Origin: an uncultured Collinsella sp.
Lineage (GTDB): Bacteria; Actinomycetota; Coriobacteriia; Coriobacteriales; Coriobacteriaceae
Direction of reading: 5' to 3'
Length of the DNA stretch: 15,843 nt
Assembly: GCA_900540995.1 (NCBI GenBank)
Contig: UQHO01000044.1
Coordinates: 1-15,843 of the forward strand
The notes under the pieces are model-generated. The model worked only from the letters and a program-made list of their open reading frames with translations. It did not search any database and was not told the DNA's origin. Below are positions 6,602 through 14,100 of the stretch, in pieces (the stretch's first letter is position 1; the number at the start of each line of letters is the position of its first letter). The position numbers and the translations under genes are program-made.

Positions 6602-8397
6602 CAAATGACAAGTGCCGCTTGCGTCGAAAGGGTTTGGTCGCCGCGGCTATCGGCGTTGTGGCCAGCGTTGTCCTATTGAGTTTGCTCTACATGGTCGGTA
6701 CGCATCGCTGTCTCGATAAAACGCTTGGGTTTGGCCAGGAAACCATGGTGTTTCTAAAAAACGCCTGCAAAAAATATGACCGATATGAACAGGGAAGAAA
6801 AACCGAGGCGACGCACAATTTGGATGCTGCGCTCGAGTCGTTTGCGGCGTTCTTGCCGCCTGATCGCGTTGAAGTCAACGACGATCTGGTCGAGGAATAT
6901 GTCCATACCGAGTGTCTTTCGGGAATGTTGGTCATGGACGCCGACGGCCATATGGCCGCTCATTACGATACTGACGGTCGCGATCCACTGATGCTGTGGC
7001 GAGAGGAGCTGGCCTGTTCGCCGGTCGCATCGATGTATCGAGGCTCCAAAGTGTCCTACTCGACCGTCGTAGAGCGTCGCGGCGTCGACTTTGCCGTGAG
7101 TGCCATCCCGTACGGTGATGGGGTGGCGTTGGGGTATCAATCGCTTGCGGCTGAGCCCTCCGATGACTATTCATACGTTATCGCTGACGTGCTCGTGAAC
7201 AACACGTTCCATCAGGGTCCAACGGTGCTCGCGATGCGCGATGCGCAAATCGTATCCTCAAACGATTCGACCGTCGATATAGCCCTTGCCCGACTTCTTG
7301 CCGATAGCGGAACTGACTGGAAAGACGAAGGCCTAACGCGCGTCGAATATCAGGGAACTACCTGGTATGCCGTGCGTGCGGCGTATAAGGACTACCGCCT
7401 GTTTGCGCTCTACCCCAAATCTGAGGTCATGTCTGGCAGGATTGCATTTGTCGCTGCCGGCGTGCTGGCGTGCCTGGCGTTTTGGGTCGTAGTGCTGTTG
7501 GTGCGCACTATTGCCGACCGTCGCAACTTGGCCGAAAAGGACAAGCAGCTCGGCATCATCAATGCCATCAGTTCTGCGTATGAGTCGACCTTCCTGTTGC
7601 ATCTCGATACGCTCGAGATCGAGGGAATTAACATGTCGCCGTCGATGGCGAAAATATTTGCTGAGCATACCGAGGCATATGACTTTTTGGACACGGTTTG
7701 TCGAGACGTTGTGAGTCCCGAAAGCCGCGAAGTGGTCATGGAACTTATAGATACAAGTACGCTTCGGGACCGTATGGAGGGCGTGCCGCACTTGGATGCC
7801 GAGGTGCGAGATTGCCGAGGTGCTTGGTATTCGCTGCAGGTTGTTCCGCAGCGTCGCGATGAGCGGGGCCGACTGGAATCGGTCGTCGTGGCGACGCATA
7901 ACATCTCGATGGCAAAGCGCGCCGAAGAGCTTTCTTTTCAGGACAAACTGACGGGGCTTCGCAATAGAAATTACCTTGAGTCCCTTGGCGACGACTCGGT
8001 GAACAAATCCCTGCCCGTGAGTGTGATCATGATGGACTGCAACCACCTCAAGCGTACCAACGATCTTTACGGTCACGAAATGGGCGATGAGTTGCTGCGG
8101 CGTACGGCGTCTGTATTGAGGCGGGTGGCGGGCGAGAAGTTTGTGCCCATGCGCGTTGGTGGAGATGAGTTTTTGTTGATATGCCCCTACACTGATCGCG
8201 AGTCCGCGCGTCAATTGGTGCAAGATCTTCGCCGCGGTCTTGCTGCGGCGAGCGATGATGCGCTGGCCGTCAGCGCGTCATTTGGCATCGCGACGGTAGA
8301 GACACCCGGCTGTACGCTAGCCGAGATATACCGCGTTGCCGACCATAACATGTATCAAGAGAAGCGTGAAGTTCACGCTCAGGACGCGAATCGTTAG
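6598..8397 (+). CDS. Transmembrane diguanylate cyclase with extracellular sensor (GGDEF)
   Basis: Likely makes cyclic di-GMP from two GTP in response to an outside signal. The 599-residue chain has TM1 at about 12-34, an extracellular region 35-280 of Cache-like size, TM2 at about 281-303, a PAS-like region 320-440, and a GGDEF domain 445-595. The cyclase domain opens with FQDKLTGLRNRNYLE and has MMDCNHLKRTNDLYGHEMGD and an intact GGDEF at 521-525. The first metal-ligand Asp (480) is kept. The Arg and Asp of the RxxD inhibitory site are absent: the expected positions are Gly512 and Phe515. No EAL domain is attached. The four-base overlap with the solute-binding protein gene suggests that protein presents ligand to this sensor. 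The domain assignments other than GGDEF are inferred from topology. Confidence 0.9.
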   Translation: MTNDKCRLRRKGLVAAAIGVVASVVLLSLLYMVGTHRCLDKTLGFGQETMVFLKNACKKYDRYEQGRKTEATHNLDAALESFAAFLPPDRVEVNDDLVEEYVHTECLSGMLVMDADGHMAAHYDTDGRDPLMLWREELACSPVASMYRGSKVSYSTVVERRGVDFAVSAIPYGDGVALGYQSLAAEPSDDYSYVIADVLVNNTFHQGPTVLAMRDAQIVSSNDSTVDIALARLLADSGTDWKDEGLTRVEYQGTTWYAVRAAYKDYRLFALYPKSEVMSGRIAFVAAGVLACLAFWVVVLLVRTIADRRNLAEKDKQLGIINAISSAYESTFLLHLDTLEIEGINMSPSMAKIFAEHTEAYDFLDTVCRDVVSPESREVVMELIDTSTLRDRMEGVPHLDAEVRDCRGAWYSLQVVPQRRDERGRLESVVVATHNISMAKRAEELSFQDKLTGLRNRNYLESLGDDSVNKSLPVSVIMMDCNHLKRTNDLYGHEMGDELLRRTASVLRRVAGEKFVPMRVGGDEFLLICPYTDRESARQLVQDLRRGLAAASDDALAVSASFGIATVETPGCTLAEIYRVADHNMYQEKREVHAQDANR

Positions 8398-8510
8398 TAT
8401 TGCAGTCACCGGTTTGTGCATCGTAGGATGTTGAATCGGTGCCCGCGATACTATATCGGCCCGGGCGGCGATAATAGACATCTGAAATTTCTCTATGAGA
8501 GGGGATCTCA
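8398..8510. promoter_or_regulatory. Promoter region of the TSCPD/Tat lipoprotein operon (weak)
   Basis: No terminator is obvious after the cyclase gene. GATAAT (8470-8475) could be a -10 box but lacks a fitting -35. TTGAAT (8431-8436) with TATATC (8452-8457) has only a 15-base spacer. An inverted repeat TATCG/CGATA (8454-8473) surrounds a GCCCGGGC core and might be an operator. The downstream gene has GAGAGGGGA (8497-8505) as ribosome-binding site. Confidence 0.3.
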
Positions 8511-8774
8511 ATGATTAGCTTTGACTACAAGCCTCAGGGCGTGTGCTCTCGCAATATCCATCTCAATCTTTCCGACGACGGCAGCAAGGTGCTGGGCGTC
8601 GAGTTTACCGGTGGCTGCGATGGTAACCTCAAGGCCATCTCCAGGCTGGTCGAGGGTGCTCCTGCCGATCGGGTAATCGAGGTTCTCGCCGGTAATACCT
8701 GCGGTATGAAAAAGACCTCCTGCGCCGACCAGCTTACACGCGCTATCGAGGCCGCTCGCGCCGAGATCGCCTAA
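8511..8774 (+). CDS. TSCPD-domain protein, TIGR03905-like, function unknown
   Basis: A small cytoplasmic protein of 87 residues resembling the TIGR03905 family, which is named for its TSCPD domain and is related to a C-terminal domain of some ribonucleotide reductases. Four cysteines are at the positions that define the motif pattern: Cys12 in GVCSRNI, Cys36 in GGCDGNL, Cys64 in NTCGMK and Cys71 in TSCADQL. They could bind a metal or form disulfides, but no activity can be claimed. The family function is not established. The stop codon TAA shares its last base with the ATG of the Tat lipoprotein gene (TAATG), so both are in one operon with coupled translation. That is an odd partnership between a cytoplasmic and an exported protein. 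Confidence 0.85.
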   Translation: MISFDYKPQGVCSRNIHLNLSDDGSKVLGVEFTGGCDGNLKAISRLVEGAPADRVIEVLAGNTCGMKKTSCADQLTRAIEAARAEIA

Positions 8775-9985
8775 TGGGTATCACCGATCACATCAAGAAC
8801 GGAATATCGCGTCGCGGCTTTGTACTCGGTGGGGCTGCCGCGGGCGCTGCCACGGTGCTTGCCGGATGCTCGAAAAAAACGGGCACCAGCGATGATGCCG
8901 CCGGCGAGCCGCAGGTTATCAAGGACGATTCCAAAATCATCTCGATTACGGATGAGTATGAGGCTGTCGACATCGATCTTGAGCCGGCGGCGTCGTGGAC
9001 GCTGCCTCTGGGTACGCTGCTGTACTACTGCGACGGCGATTACGCCGCGGCGATGATGGCGCCCGCATCGGCACTGCATGCCAACACACTCGGTGTGCTT
9101 AACCTGGGCGATGGCTCGCTTACCACATTAATCGAGGATCCTATCGAGGGCACGGGATATGCATTCTACGATGTCCGTGCCGGCGACGGCGTATTCGCGT
9201 GGGTTGAGATGAACTTTGCCAATTCATCGTGGAAGCTCTACGCTCAAAATCTGTCGGGCGCTTCGCTCTCTGGCGATGTGGTTGAGCTCGATCGAGGTGG
9301 CAAGGACTATGATCCGCCCCTGTTTACGGCGTTCGAGTCATCGGTTATCTGGTATAAAATGCCTTCGGCAGGCGGCAATAAAACGAGTAGTGATTCGTTT
9401 TGCTATCGTCGCTCGCTTGATGAATCCAAGGCCGAGGCAATTTGGAAATCGACGGGCCGCTTTGCATCGGCCCCGCGCGCGAGCGACGGCATTTTGACCA
9501 TCTCGCCGCGTGTCCGCAACGACGAGGGCGTCTACTACGGCATAACGGCAATCGATCTGACCGACGGCAACAACACCAAGCGTGCCCAGCTGGTCCTCCC
9601 TTCGTCAGTTTCGCCTTTCGAGGCCGTATATATGGGCGATACCTTCGTGTTTTCTATCGAGGCGGCCTATAGTGGCGTGGGCAGCCTGGGCAATATGGGC
9701 ACGTATATCGGTAATGAGGGAGGGCCGTACCTCTTCCTGTCACGCGAGCCGCTCGCATGTGCGGCTGGCAAGAAGAATAAATACCTTGTTAAGGTACAGG
9801 CGTCGCATTTCCTGATCGACACCTCTGCCAAGACCTATGGCTCGCTGCTGTCGCCCGACCGCGCTTTGGAGTATGGCGATTATCCAGCTTCGGCGGGAAA
9901 ATCGGACTCATTCCTTACGTACGCCACGGTGCGCAACAGCCAGGGTATACCAGAGACGGTCACTGCACGCCTATTCTCTCTTTAA
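8774..9985 (+). CDS. Tat-exported lipoprotein of unknown function
   Basis: A 403-residue protein exported folded and attached to the outer face of the membrane. The N-terminus has a twin-arginine motif SRRGFVLGG (Arg13, Arg14), an Ala/Gly-rich hydrophobic stretch, and a lipobox LAGC with Cys32 as lipidation site. Residues 33-50 form a Gly/Asp/Ser linker. The rest has recurring beta-strand-like blocks with aromatic residues (WTLPLGTLLYYCDGDY, WKLYAQNLSG, VIWYKMP, YYGITAIDL), suggesting a beta-propeller-type or other all-beta fold; this is impression rather than a domain match. It starts inside the TAATG overlap with the TSCPD gene and has no strong ribosome-binding site of its own. A two-component system begins 153 bases downstream, so it might be a ligand-binding accessory, but nothing proves this. 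Confidence 0.8.
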   Translation: MGITDHIKNGISRRGFVLGGAAAGAATVLAGCSKKTGTSDDAAGEPQVIKDDSKIISITDEYEAVDIDLEPAASWTLPLGTLLYYCDGDYAAAMMAPASALHANTLGVLNLGDGSLTTLIEDPIEGTGYAFYDVRAGDGVFAWVEMNFANSSWKLYAQNLSGASLSGDVVELDRGGKDYDPPLFTAFESSVIWYKMPSAGGNKTSSDSFCYRRSLDESKAEAIWKSTGRFASAPRASDGILTISPRVRNDEGVYYGITAIDLTDGNNTKRAQLVLPSSVSPFEAVYMGDTFVFSIEAAYSGVGSLGNMGTYIGNEGGPYLFLSREPLACAAGKKNKYLVKVQASHFLIDTSAKTYGSLLSPDRALEYGDYPASAGKSDSFLTYATVRNSQGIPETVTARLFSL

Positions 9986-10044
9986 GCTTAGAGGGGTTAA
10001 AAAGGCGCCAACAGGGGAATAAACGCGTTGTAATTGTGAGTACC

Positions 10045-10083
10045 GCCTGCCGAGCTGCCGCGTCATAGCGGCATCCGGCGGGC
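10045..10083. terminator. Strong hairpin without T-tract between the Tat lipoprotein and response regulator
   Basis: GCCTGCCG (10045-10052) pairs with CGGCGGGC (10076-10083) with one wobble. An inner perfect stem TGCCGC/GCGGCA (10056-10061 with 10068-10073) closes loop GTCATA. No T-run follows on either strand, so it may be a transcript-end stabiliser or attenuator rather than a classical terminator. Confidence 0.45.
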
Positions 10084-10093
10084 TCAGGTGCGT

Positions 10094-10099
10094 TAAAAT
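10094..10099 (+). promoter_or_regulatory. Possible -10 box for the two-component operon
   Basis: TAAAAT within GCGTTAAAATGGG lies 40 bases before the response regulator ATG. There is no recognisable -35 hexamer at 17 bases upstream, so this is a weak call. Confidence 0.3.
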
Positions 10100-10138
10100 G
10101 GGCTTGTTCTTAGCTAATTGAGACAGGGGGGCCGTGTT

Positions 10139-10861
10139 ATGGCTTCAGATGCAAAAAAGATTCTGCTGGTCGAGGATGAGAAGGCAATCCGTGACGCCGT
10201 CGCTGCCTATCTCGAGCGCGAAGGCTACTGGGTTGTGGGCGTCGGCGACGGCCAGTCCGCGATCGAGGAGTTCGAGAAGCATCAGTTCGACCTGGTCGTG
10301 CTCGACCTTATGCTCCCCAAGATCCCCGGCGAGCGCGTTTGCCGCACCATTCGCGATACCTCGGATGTCCCCATCATCATGCTGACGGCTAAGGGCGAGA
10401 TCGAGGACCGTATTATCGGTCTTGAGCTCGGCGCCGACGACTATCTAATTAAGCCGTTCTCGCCGCGCGAGCTCGTCGCCCGCGTTCGCGCTCTGTTCCG
10501 CCGTGCCCACCAGGCCGACGAGCCCGCCGTCGAGGTGCTCGACTTCGGCGATCTGGTCATCGATATTTCGGGCCACAAGATCTTGGTCGAGGGCAAGGAA
10601 GTCGATCTGACGGCTTCCGAGTTCAAGCTGCTCACCACACTTGCTCGTCATCCCGGCCGTGTCTACAACCGTATGGAGCTGGTCGAGAAGGTGCTTGGGT
10701 ACGACTTTGAGGGCTATGAGCGCACCATCGATAGCCACGTGAAGAACCTTCGCGCCAAGCTGGGCGATGATCCCAAGAAGCCCAAGTGGCTCTACACCGT
10801 CCATGGTGTCGGCTATCGTTTCGAGGCTCCGGCCAAGACCGATAAGTCGGACGAGAAATAG
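10139..10861 (+). CDS. OmpR/PhoB-family response regulator
   Basis: A DNA-binding response regulator of 240 residues. The receiver domain (about 7-120) has acidic residues Glu12/Asp13, phospho-acceptor Asp56 in VVLDLMLP, switch Thr83 in MLTAKG and Lys105 in LIKPFSP. The winged-helix output domain (about 133-236) has the recognition segment ERTIDSHVKNLRAKLGDD and the closing YTVHGVGYRFE. The ATG at 10139 is preferred over a TTG at 10118 because the purine run AGGGGGG lies just before the ATG and MASDAKKILLVEDE is a normal family N-terminus. The kinase gene begins 11 bases after the stop, so the two form an operon. The regulated genes are unknown. Confidence 0.95.
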   Translation: MASDAKKILLVEDEKAIRDAVAAYLEREGYWVVGVGDGQSAIEEFEKHQFDLVVLDLMLPKIPGERVCRTIRDTSDVPIIMLTAKGEIEDRIIGLELGADDYLIKPFSPRELVARVRALFRRAHQADEPAVEVLDFGDLVIDISGHKILVEGKEVDLTASEFKLLTTLARHPGRVYNRMELVEKVLGYDFEGYERTIDSHVKNLRAKLGDDPKKPKWLYTVHGVGYRFEAPAKTDKSDEK

Positions 10862-10872
10862 GGAAATCACAT

Positions 10873-12438
10873 ATGACACCTGCGCGCTTTGAAATCGGAC
10901 AAAAGCACAAGCAGGAGAGCGAGGCGGGTTCCAAGGCTAGTTGGAACACGCCTCGTTCCGATTCACGGCCAACGATGAGCTATCCCTCGCGCATGGCACT
11001 TGCTTTTGCTCTGACATCGCTCATGACGGTATTGGTGCTGGTGGGTGTTGTCTCCGTTGTGTGGGGCACGGTCTTTTCGGATTACACACGCTCCAATATC
11101 GTCGAAATCGCAAATTCCGCTGCCGAGAAGTTGGCAACCTCATATGAGGAAAACGGCTCTTGGACCGCGGGAGAACTGCGCACGGTCGCAACGTCGAGTT
11201 TGGTTTCCGACGATCTGGGTATGCAGGTCGTCAATAAAAAGGGCGTGATCGTTTATGACGATTCCTGGCCTTCGGCAAGCGCCACCGCCGATGTGCGCGA
11301 AAACCAGGCTACGACCGACGACACGAGCGGCAAGAGGGCATCGCATAGCCCGGTCTCGTCTGCTCCAACCGACTCCGATAGCGTTGCTAACGTCGAGATT
11401 GTAACGTCTTCCGGCGAGCATGTCGGACAGGTAAAGCTGTGGGCCATCGGCTCCGACGCTCTGCTCACCAAGGCGGACTCTGCGTTTAGGGAGAAGACCT
11501 TTAACGCCATGGCCCTCGCCGCGGTTGTTGCAATCTGCATTTCGGTCGTTATCGGATCGCTCGTGTCGCGCATGCTCACCAAGCCGATTCATCGCATCAC
11601 CAGTACCGCAAAGCAAATCCGTGACGGCGACCTGTCGGCTCGCACGGGACTGCGCGGTGATGACGAGATCGATCAGCTGGGTGAGACCTTCGATGAGATG
11701 GCCACTTCGCTCGAGAAGGATATGAAACATGAGAAACGCCTGACCTCAGACGTTGCACACGAGCTTCGCACGCCGCTTATGGCCATGCTCGCAACGGTCG
11801 AGGCCATGCAGGATGGCGTGTATCCCACCGACGATGAGCATTTGGAGACCGTTGCTTCCGAGACGCGTCGCCTGGCTCGTCTGGTGCAGCAGATGCTCGA
11901 CCTGTCGCGCATGGAAAACAGCACGGCTCCGCTCAACCTTGAGCCGGTGGACATGGTTCCTTTCGTGCGTTCCATCGTCAATGCCCAGGAGCGCCTGTTC
12001 GTCGACCGCGATCTGCGCCTGCGCTTTGCTGACGAGACCCAAGGTCACGACGATGTCGTCGAAGCCGATCCCGACATGATCACGCAATGCGTTATCAACC
12101 TCATGAGCAACGCCATGCGCTACACCCCCGAGGGCGGTTGGGTCGTGGTGTCGGTGCTCAGTGACCGCAAACACGTCAGCATTGCCGTTTCTGATACCGG
12201 CATCGGTATTGCCAAGGACGATCTGTCGCGCATCTTCGGGCGGTTTTGGCGCGCCGATGCCAGCCGCGCCCGCGAAGCTGGCGGCCTGGGCGTTGGCCTC
12301 GCCGTGACCAAGCAGATCGTCGAGCGTCACCATGGCTACATATCCGTGGAGTCGGAGCTTGGAAAGGGTACGACTTTTACAATTCATCTGCCCCGCGAGC
12401 ACACGGCAGACGCGGCATCTACTACAATGGAGCACTAG
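10873..12438 (+). CDS. Membrane sensor histidine kinase, HAMP-HisKA-HATPase
   Basis: A 521-residue sensor kinase partner of the preceding regulator. TM1 is at about 43-67, an extracellular sensor region at 68-208, TM2 at about 211-232, and HAMP at 233-285. The HisKA domain has His296 in the H-box VAHELRTP. The ATPase domain has an N-box with Asn409/Asn413, the G1 box DTGIG (441-445), the F-box IFGRFWR and the G2 box GLGVGL (471-476). All catalytic boxes are intact. The outer region carries a Ser/Asp/Thr-rich stretch (about 131-172) that looks disordered. The cytoplasmic head before TM1 is unusually long (about 40 polar residues); an alternative Met35 start would shorten it. The start at 10873 is kept because a GGGA purine run sits nearby at operon spacing. 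The layout resembles general envelope-stress or phosphate-type kinases, but the signal is unknown. Confidence 0.93.
   Translation: MTPARFEIGQKHKQESEAGSKASWNTPRSDSRPTMSYPSRMALAFALTSLMTVLVLVGVVSVVWGTVFSDYTRSNIVEIANSAAEKLATSYEENGSWTAGELRTVATSSLVSDDLGMQVVNKKGVIVYDDSWPSASATADVRENQATTDDTSGKRASHSPVSSAPTDSDSVANVEIVTSSGEHVGQVKLWAIGSDALLTKADSAFREKTFNAMALAAVVAICISVVIGSLVSRMLTKPIHRITSTAKQIRDGDLSARTGLRGDDEIDQLGETFDEMATSLEKDMKHEKRLTSDVAHELRTPLMAMLATVEAMQDGVYPTDDEHLETVASETRRLARLVQQMLDLSRMENSTAPLNLEPVDMVPFVRSIVNAQERLFVDRDLRLRFADETQGHDDVVEADPDMITQCVINLMSNAMRYTPEGGWVVVSVLSDRKHVSIAVSDTGIGIAKDDLSRIFGRFWRADASRAREAGGLGVGLAVTKQIVERHHGYISVESELGKGTTFTIHLPREHTADAASTTMEH
12423..12428 (+). promoter_or_regulatory. Possible internal -10 box for purC inside the kinase 3' end
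   Basis: TACAAT followed by GG occurs in the last codons of the kinase gene, as in the purB promoter. It would give purC its own transcript with a leader of about 115 bases. No clear -35 is seen. Confidence 0.3.
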
Positions 12439-12496
12439 CTTTTCGCTATTCGGTGAAGGAGGGGCCGCGTCCCTGCCGCTCCGAGTTTGCGAAAAC

Positions 12497-12516
12497 ATGC
12501 GGGAAAGAACCCGCAT
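12497..12516 (+). terminator. Hairpin in the purC leader, terminator-like
   Basis: ATGCGGG (12497-12503) pairs perfectly with CCCGCAT (12510-12516) around AAAGAA, followed by TTCTGTCGTATTTA. The T-tract is interrupted. It may end the kinase transcript partially or act as an attenuator before purC. Confidence 0.45.
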
Positions 12517-12547
12517 TTCTGTCGTATTTAGGTAAGGAGTGACTCAC

Positions 12548-13435
12548 GTGACAACGATGGAGCGTCGTCCGGATTCCCGTGGCAAGGTTCGTGATATTTA
12601 CGATGCCGGTGAAAACCTGCTGATGGTCGCCACCGACCGCATTTCTGCGTTCGACTTCATTCTTCCCGACGAGATTCCGTTTAAGGGAGAGGTGCTCAAT
12701 CGCATCTCGGCATTCTGGTTTGATAAGTTTGCCGACATCGTCCCCAACCATCTCGTTTCCATCGACCCGGCGGATTTCCCCGAGGAGTTTGCTGAGTATC
12801 GTGACTACCTCGCTGGCCGCGCCATGCTGGTTAAGAAGGCCCAGACGATTCCTATCGAGTGCATCGTCCGCGGCTATCTGACCGGTTCGGGCAAGAAGAC
12901 CTACGACGAGAACGGCACCGTCTGCGGCATCCAGCTGCCTGAGGGCCTGACCGAGGCTTCCAAGCTTCCCGAGCCGCTGTTCACGCCGTCCACGAAGGCC
13001 GAGATCGGTGACCACGACGAGAACATCTCGTTCGAGCGTTGCTGCGAGATCGTGGGCGAGGACATCGCCACGCAGATTCGCGACCTTTCCCTCAAGATCT
13101 ACAAGGCCGCTGCCGAGTACGCCGCGACCCGTGGCATCATCATTGCCGACACCAAGTTCGAGTTTGGTGTTATTGATGGCAAGGTCACGCTGATCGACGA
13201 GTGCCTCACGCCCGATTCCAGCCGTTTCTGGCCTGCTGCCAGCTACGAGGAGGGCAAGATCCAGCCTAGCTACGACAAGCAATTCGTCCGCAATTGGCTC
13301 AAGGCCAACTGGGATATGACGGGGGAGACCCCGCACCTGCCCGCCGAGGTCATCGATGGCACGTCCGAGCGCTATCGCGAGGCCTTCCAGATCATCACGG
13401 GCTCCCAGTTCACAAGCATGAAGGAGAACGCATAA
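12548..13435 (+). CDS. purC: Phosphoribosylaminoimidazole-succinocarboxamide synthase (SAICAR synthetase)
   Basis: Cytoplasmic purine enzyme that joins CAIR and aspartate with ATP to make SAICAR, the first substrate of the PurB lyase encoded upstream. The 295-residue product is of the longer type. It shows RGKVRDIYDAG (ATP-loop region), ATDRISAFD, IECIVRGYLTGSG, FTPSTKAEIGDHDENI, LIDECLTPDSSRFW and PSYDKQFVRNWL, all usual family blocks. The GTG at 12548 is chosen because AAGGAG (12534-12539) lies eight bases upstream. A GTG at 12539 overlaps that site, and an ATG at 12557 is too far from it. The next gene starts at the base after the stop, indicating an operon with the small membrane protein. 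Confidence 0.95.
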   Translation: MTTMERRPDSRGKVRDIYDAGENLLMVATDRISAFDFILPDEIPFKGEVLNRISAFWFDKFADIVPNHLVSIDPADFPEEFAEYRDYLAGRAMLVKKAQTIPIECIVRGYLTGSGKKTYDENGTVCGIQLPEGLTEASKLPEPLFTPSTKAEIGDHDENISFERCCEIVGEDIATQIRDLSLKIYKAAAEYAATRGIIIADTKFEFGVIDGKVTLIDECLTPDSSRFWPAASYEEGKIQPSYDKQFVRNWLKANWDMTGETPHLPAEVIDGTSERYREAFQIITGSQFTSMKENA

Positions 13436-14011
13436 GTGAGTACCCGTAGCGCCACGAACAAGCGCACGCAATCCCACGAGGTTACCGGGGTTGCGCGCAA
13501 GTCCGCCGCATCTGCTAAGCCCGCCCGTCAGGCAGCGAGCTCTGTCCGCGTCGTGCCAGCTTCGTCTAAAGCTCGCCGCAAAGAGCTCGAGAAGGGCGAG
13601 AACCTCGAGGGCCTCTCTAAAGAGGAGAAGCGCGCCCGCAAGGCTAAGCAGCGCGCCAAGGAGGACCGCATCTACACGGTGTCGAATATCCTTCTCAAGC
13701 AGGATGAGGACTACACCAAGCGCCGCCGTATTTGGTGGGCTGTGCTCGCTATCGGCATGGTGCTCGTCGTGGCAATTGGGGCTTCGCTCTACTTCGCTCC
13801 CGGCGGCACGGTGTCCAGTCCTGTTCAGATGGTCGGCATCGTTTTGTCCTATGTCATCATTTTGGGCGACTTTATCTATGACTTCGTACGCATCCGCCCC
13901 CTACGCAACATGTATCGCACGCAGGCCGAGGGCATGTCCGACAATAAGCTCAACGCTCTTATCGAGCGCTCGGCTGCCGAGGAGGACAAGAAGGACTCCA
14001 AGAAGAAGTAG
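13436..14011 (+). CDS. Small two-TM membrane protein with basic N-terminus, unknown function
   Basis: I do not recognise this 191-residue protein. Residues 1-98 are hydrophilic and very Lys/Arg/Ala-rich, with a likely charged helix at about 45-78 (SKEEKRARKAKQRAKEDR). TM1 lies at about 100-120 and TM2 at about 131-152, joined by a short Gly/Pro loop. A cytoplasmic tail ends in a Lys/Asp/Glu-rich run. The positive-inside rule puts both ends in the cytoplasm. The GTG start abuts the purC stop and uses AAGGAG (13421-13426) inside purC. It is followed by a strong terminator. The basic head might contact nucleic acid or anionic lipid, but this is speculation. Confidence 0.8.
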   Translation: MSTRSATNKRTQSHEVTGVARKSAASAKPARQAASSVRVVPASSKARRKELEKGENLEGLSKEEKRARKAKQRAKEDRIYTVSNILLKQDEDYTKRRRIWWAVLAIGMVLVVAIGASLYFAPGGTVSSPVQMVGIVLSYVIILGDFIYDFVRIRPLRNMYRTQAEGMSDNKLNALIERSAAEEDKKDSKKK

Positions 14012-14041
14012 CGTTTGCATACATACTTATCGCTAAGATAT

Positions 14042-14072
14042 AAGGCGCGTCGTTTTTGCGGCGCGCCTTTTT
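14042..14072 (+). terminator. Terminator of the purC operon
   Basis: AAGGCGCGTCG (14042-14052) pairs with CGGCGCGCCTT (14059-14069) with one T-G wobble, loop TTTTTG, and the T-run continues to 14072. Confidence 0.9.
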
Positions 14073-14100
14073 ACTGTTCTATAGATAGATGGAGTGGCAC

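Noticed and set aside
7333..8223. 296-codon open frame on the minus strand
   Set aside because: Antisense to the GGDEF gene, with no ribosome-binding site or recognisable domain.
12446..13477. 343-codon open frame on the minus strand
   Set aside because: Antisense to purC; explained by GC-rich codon use of the real gene.
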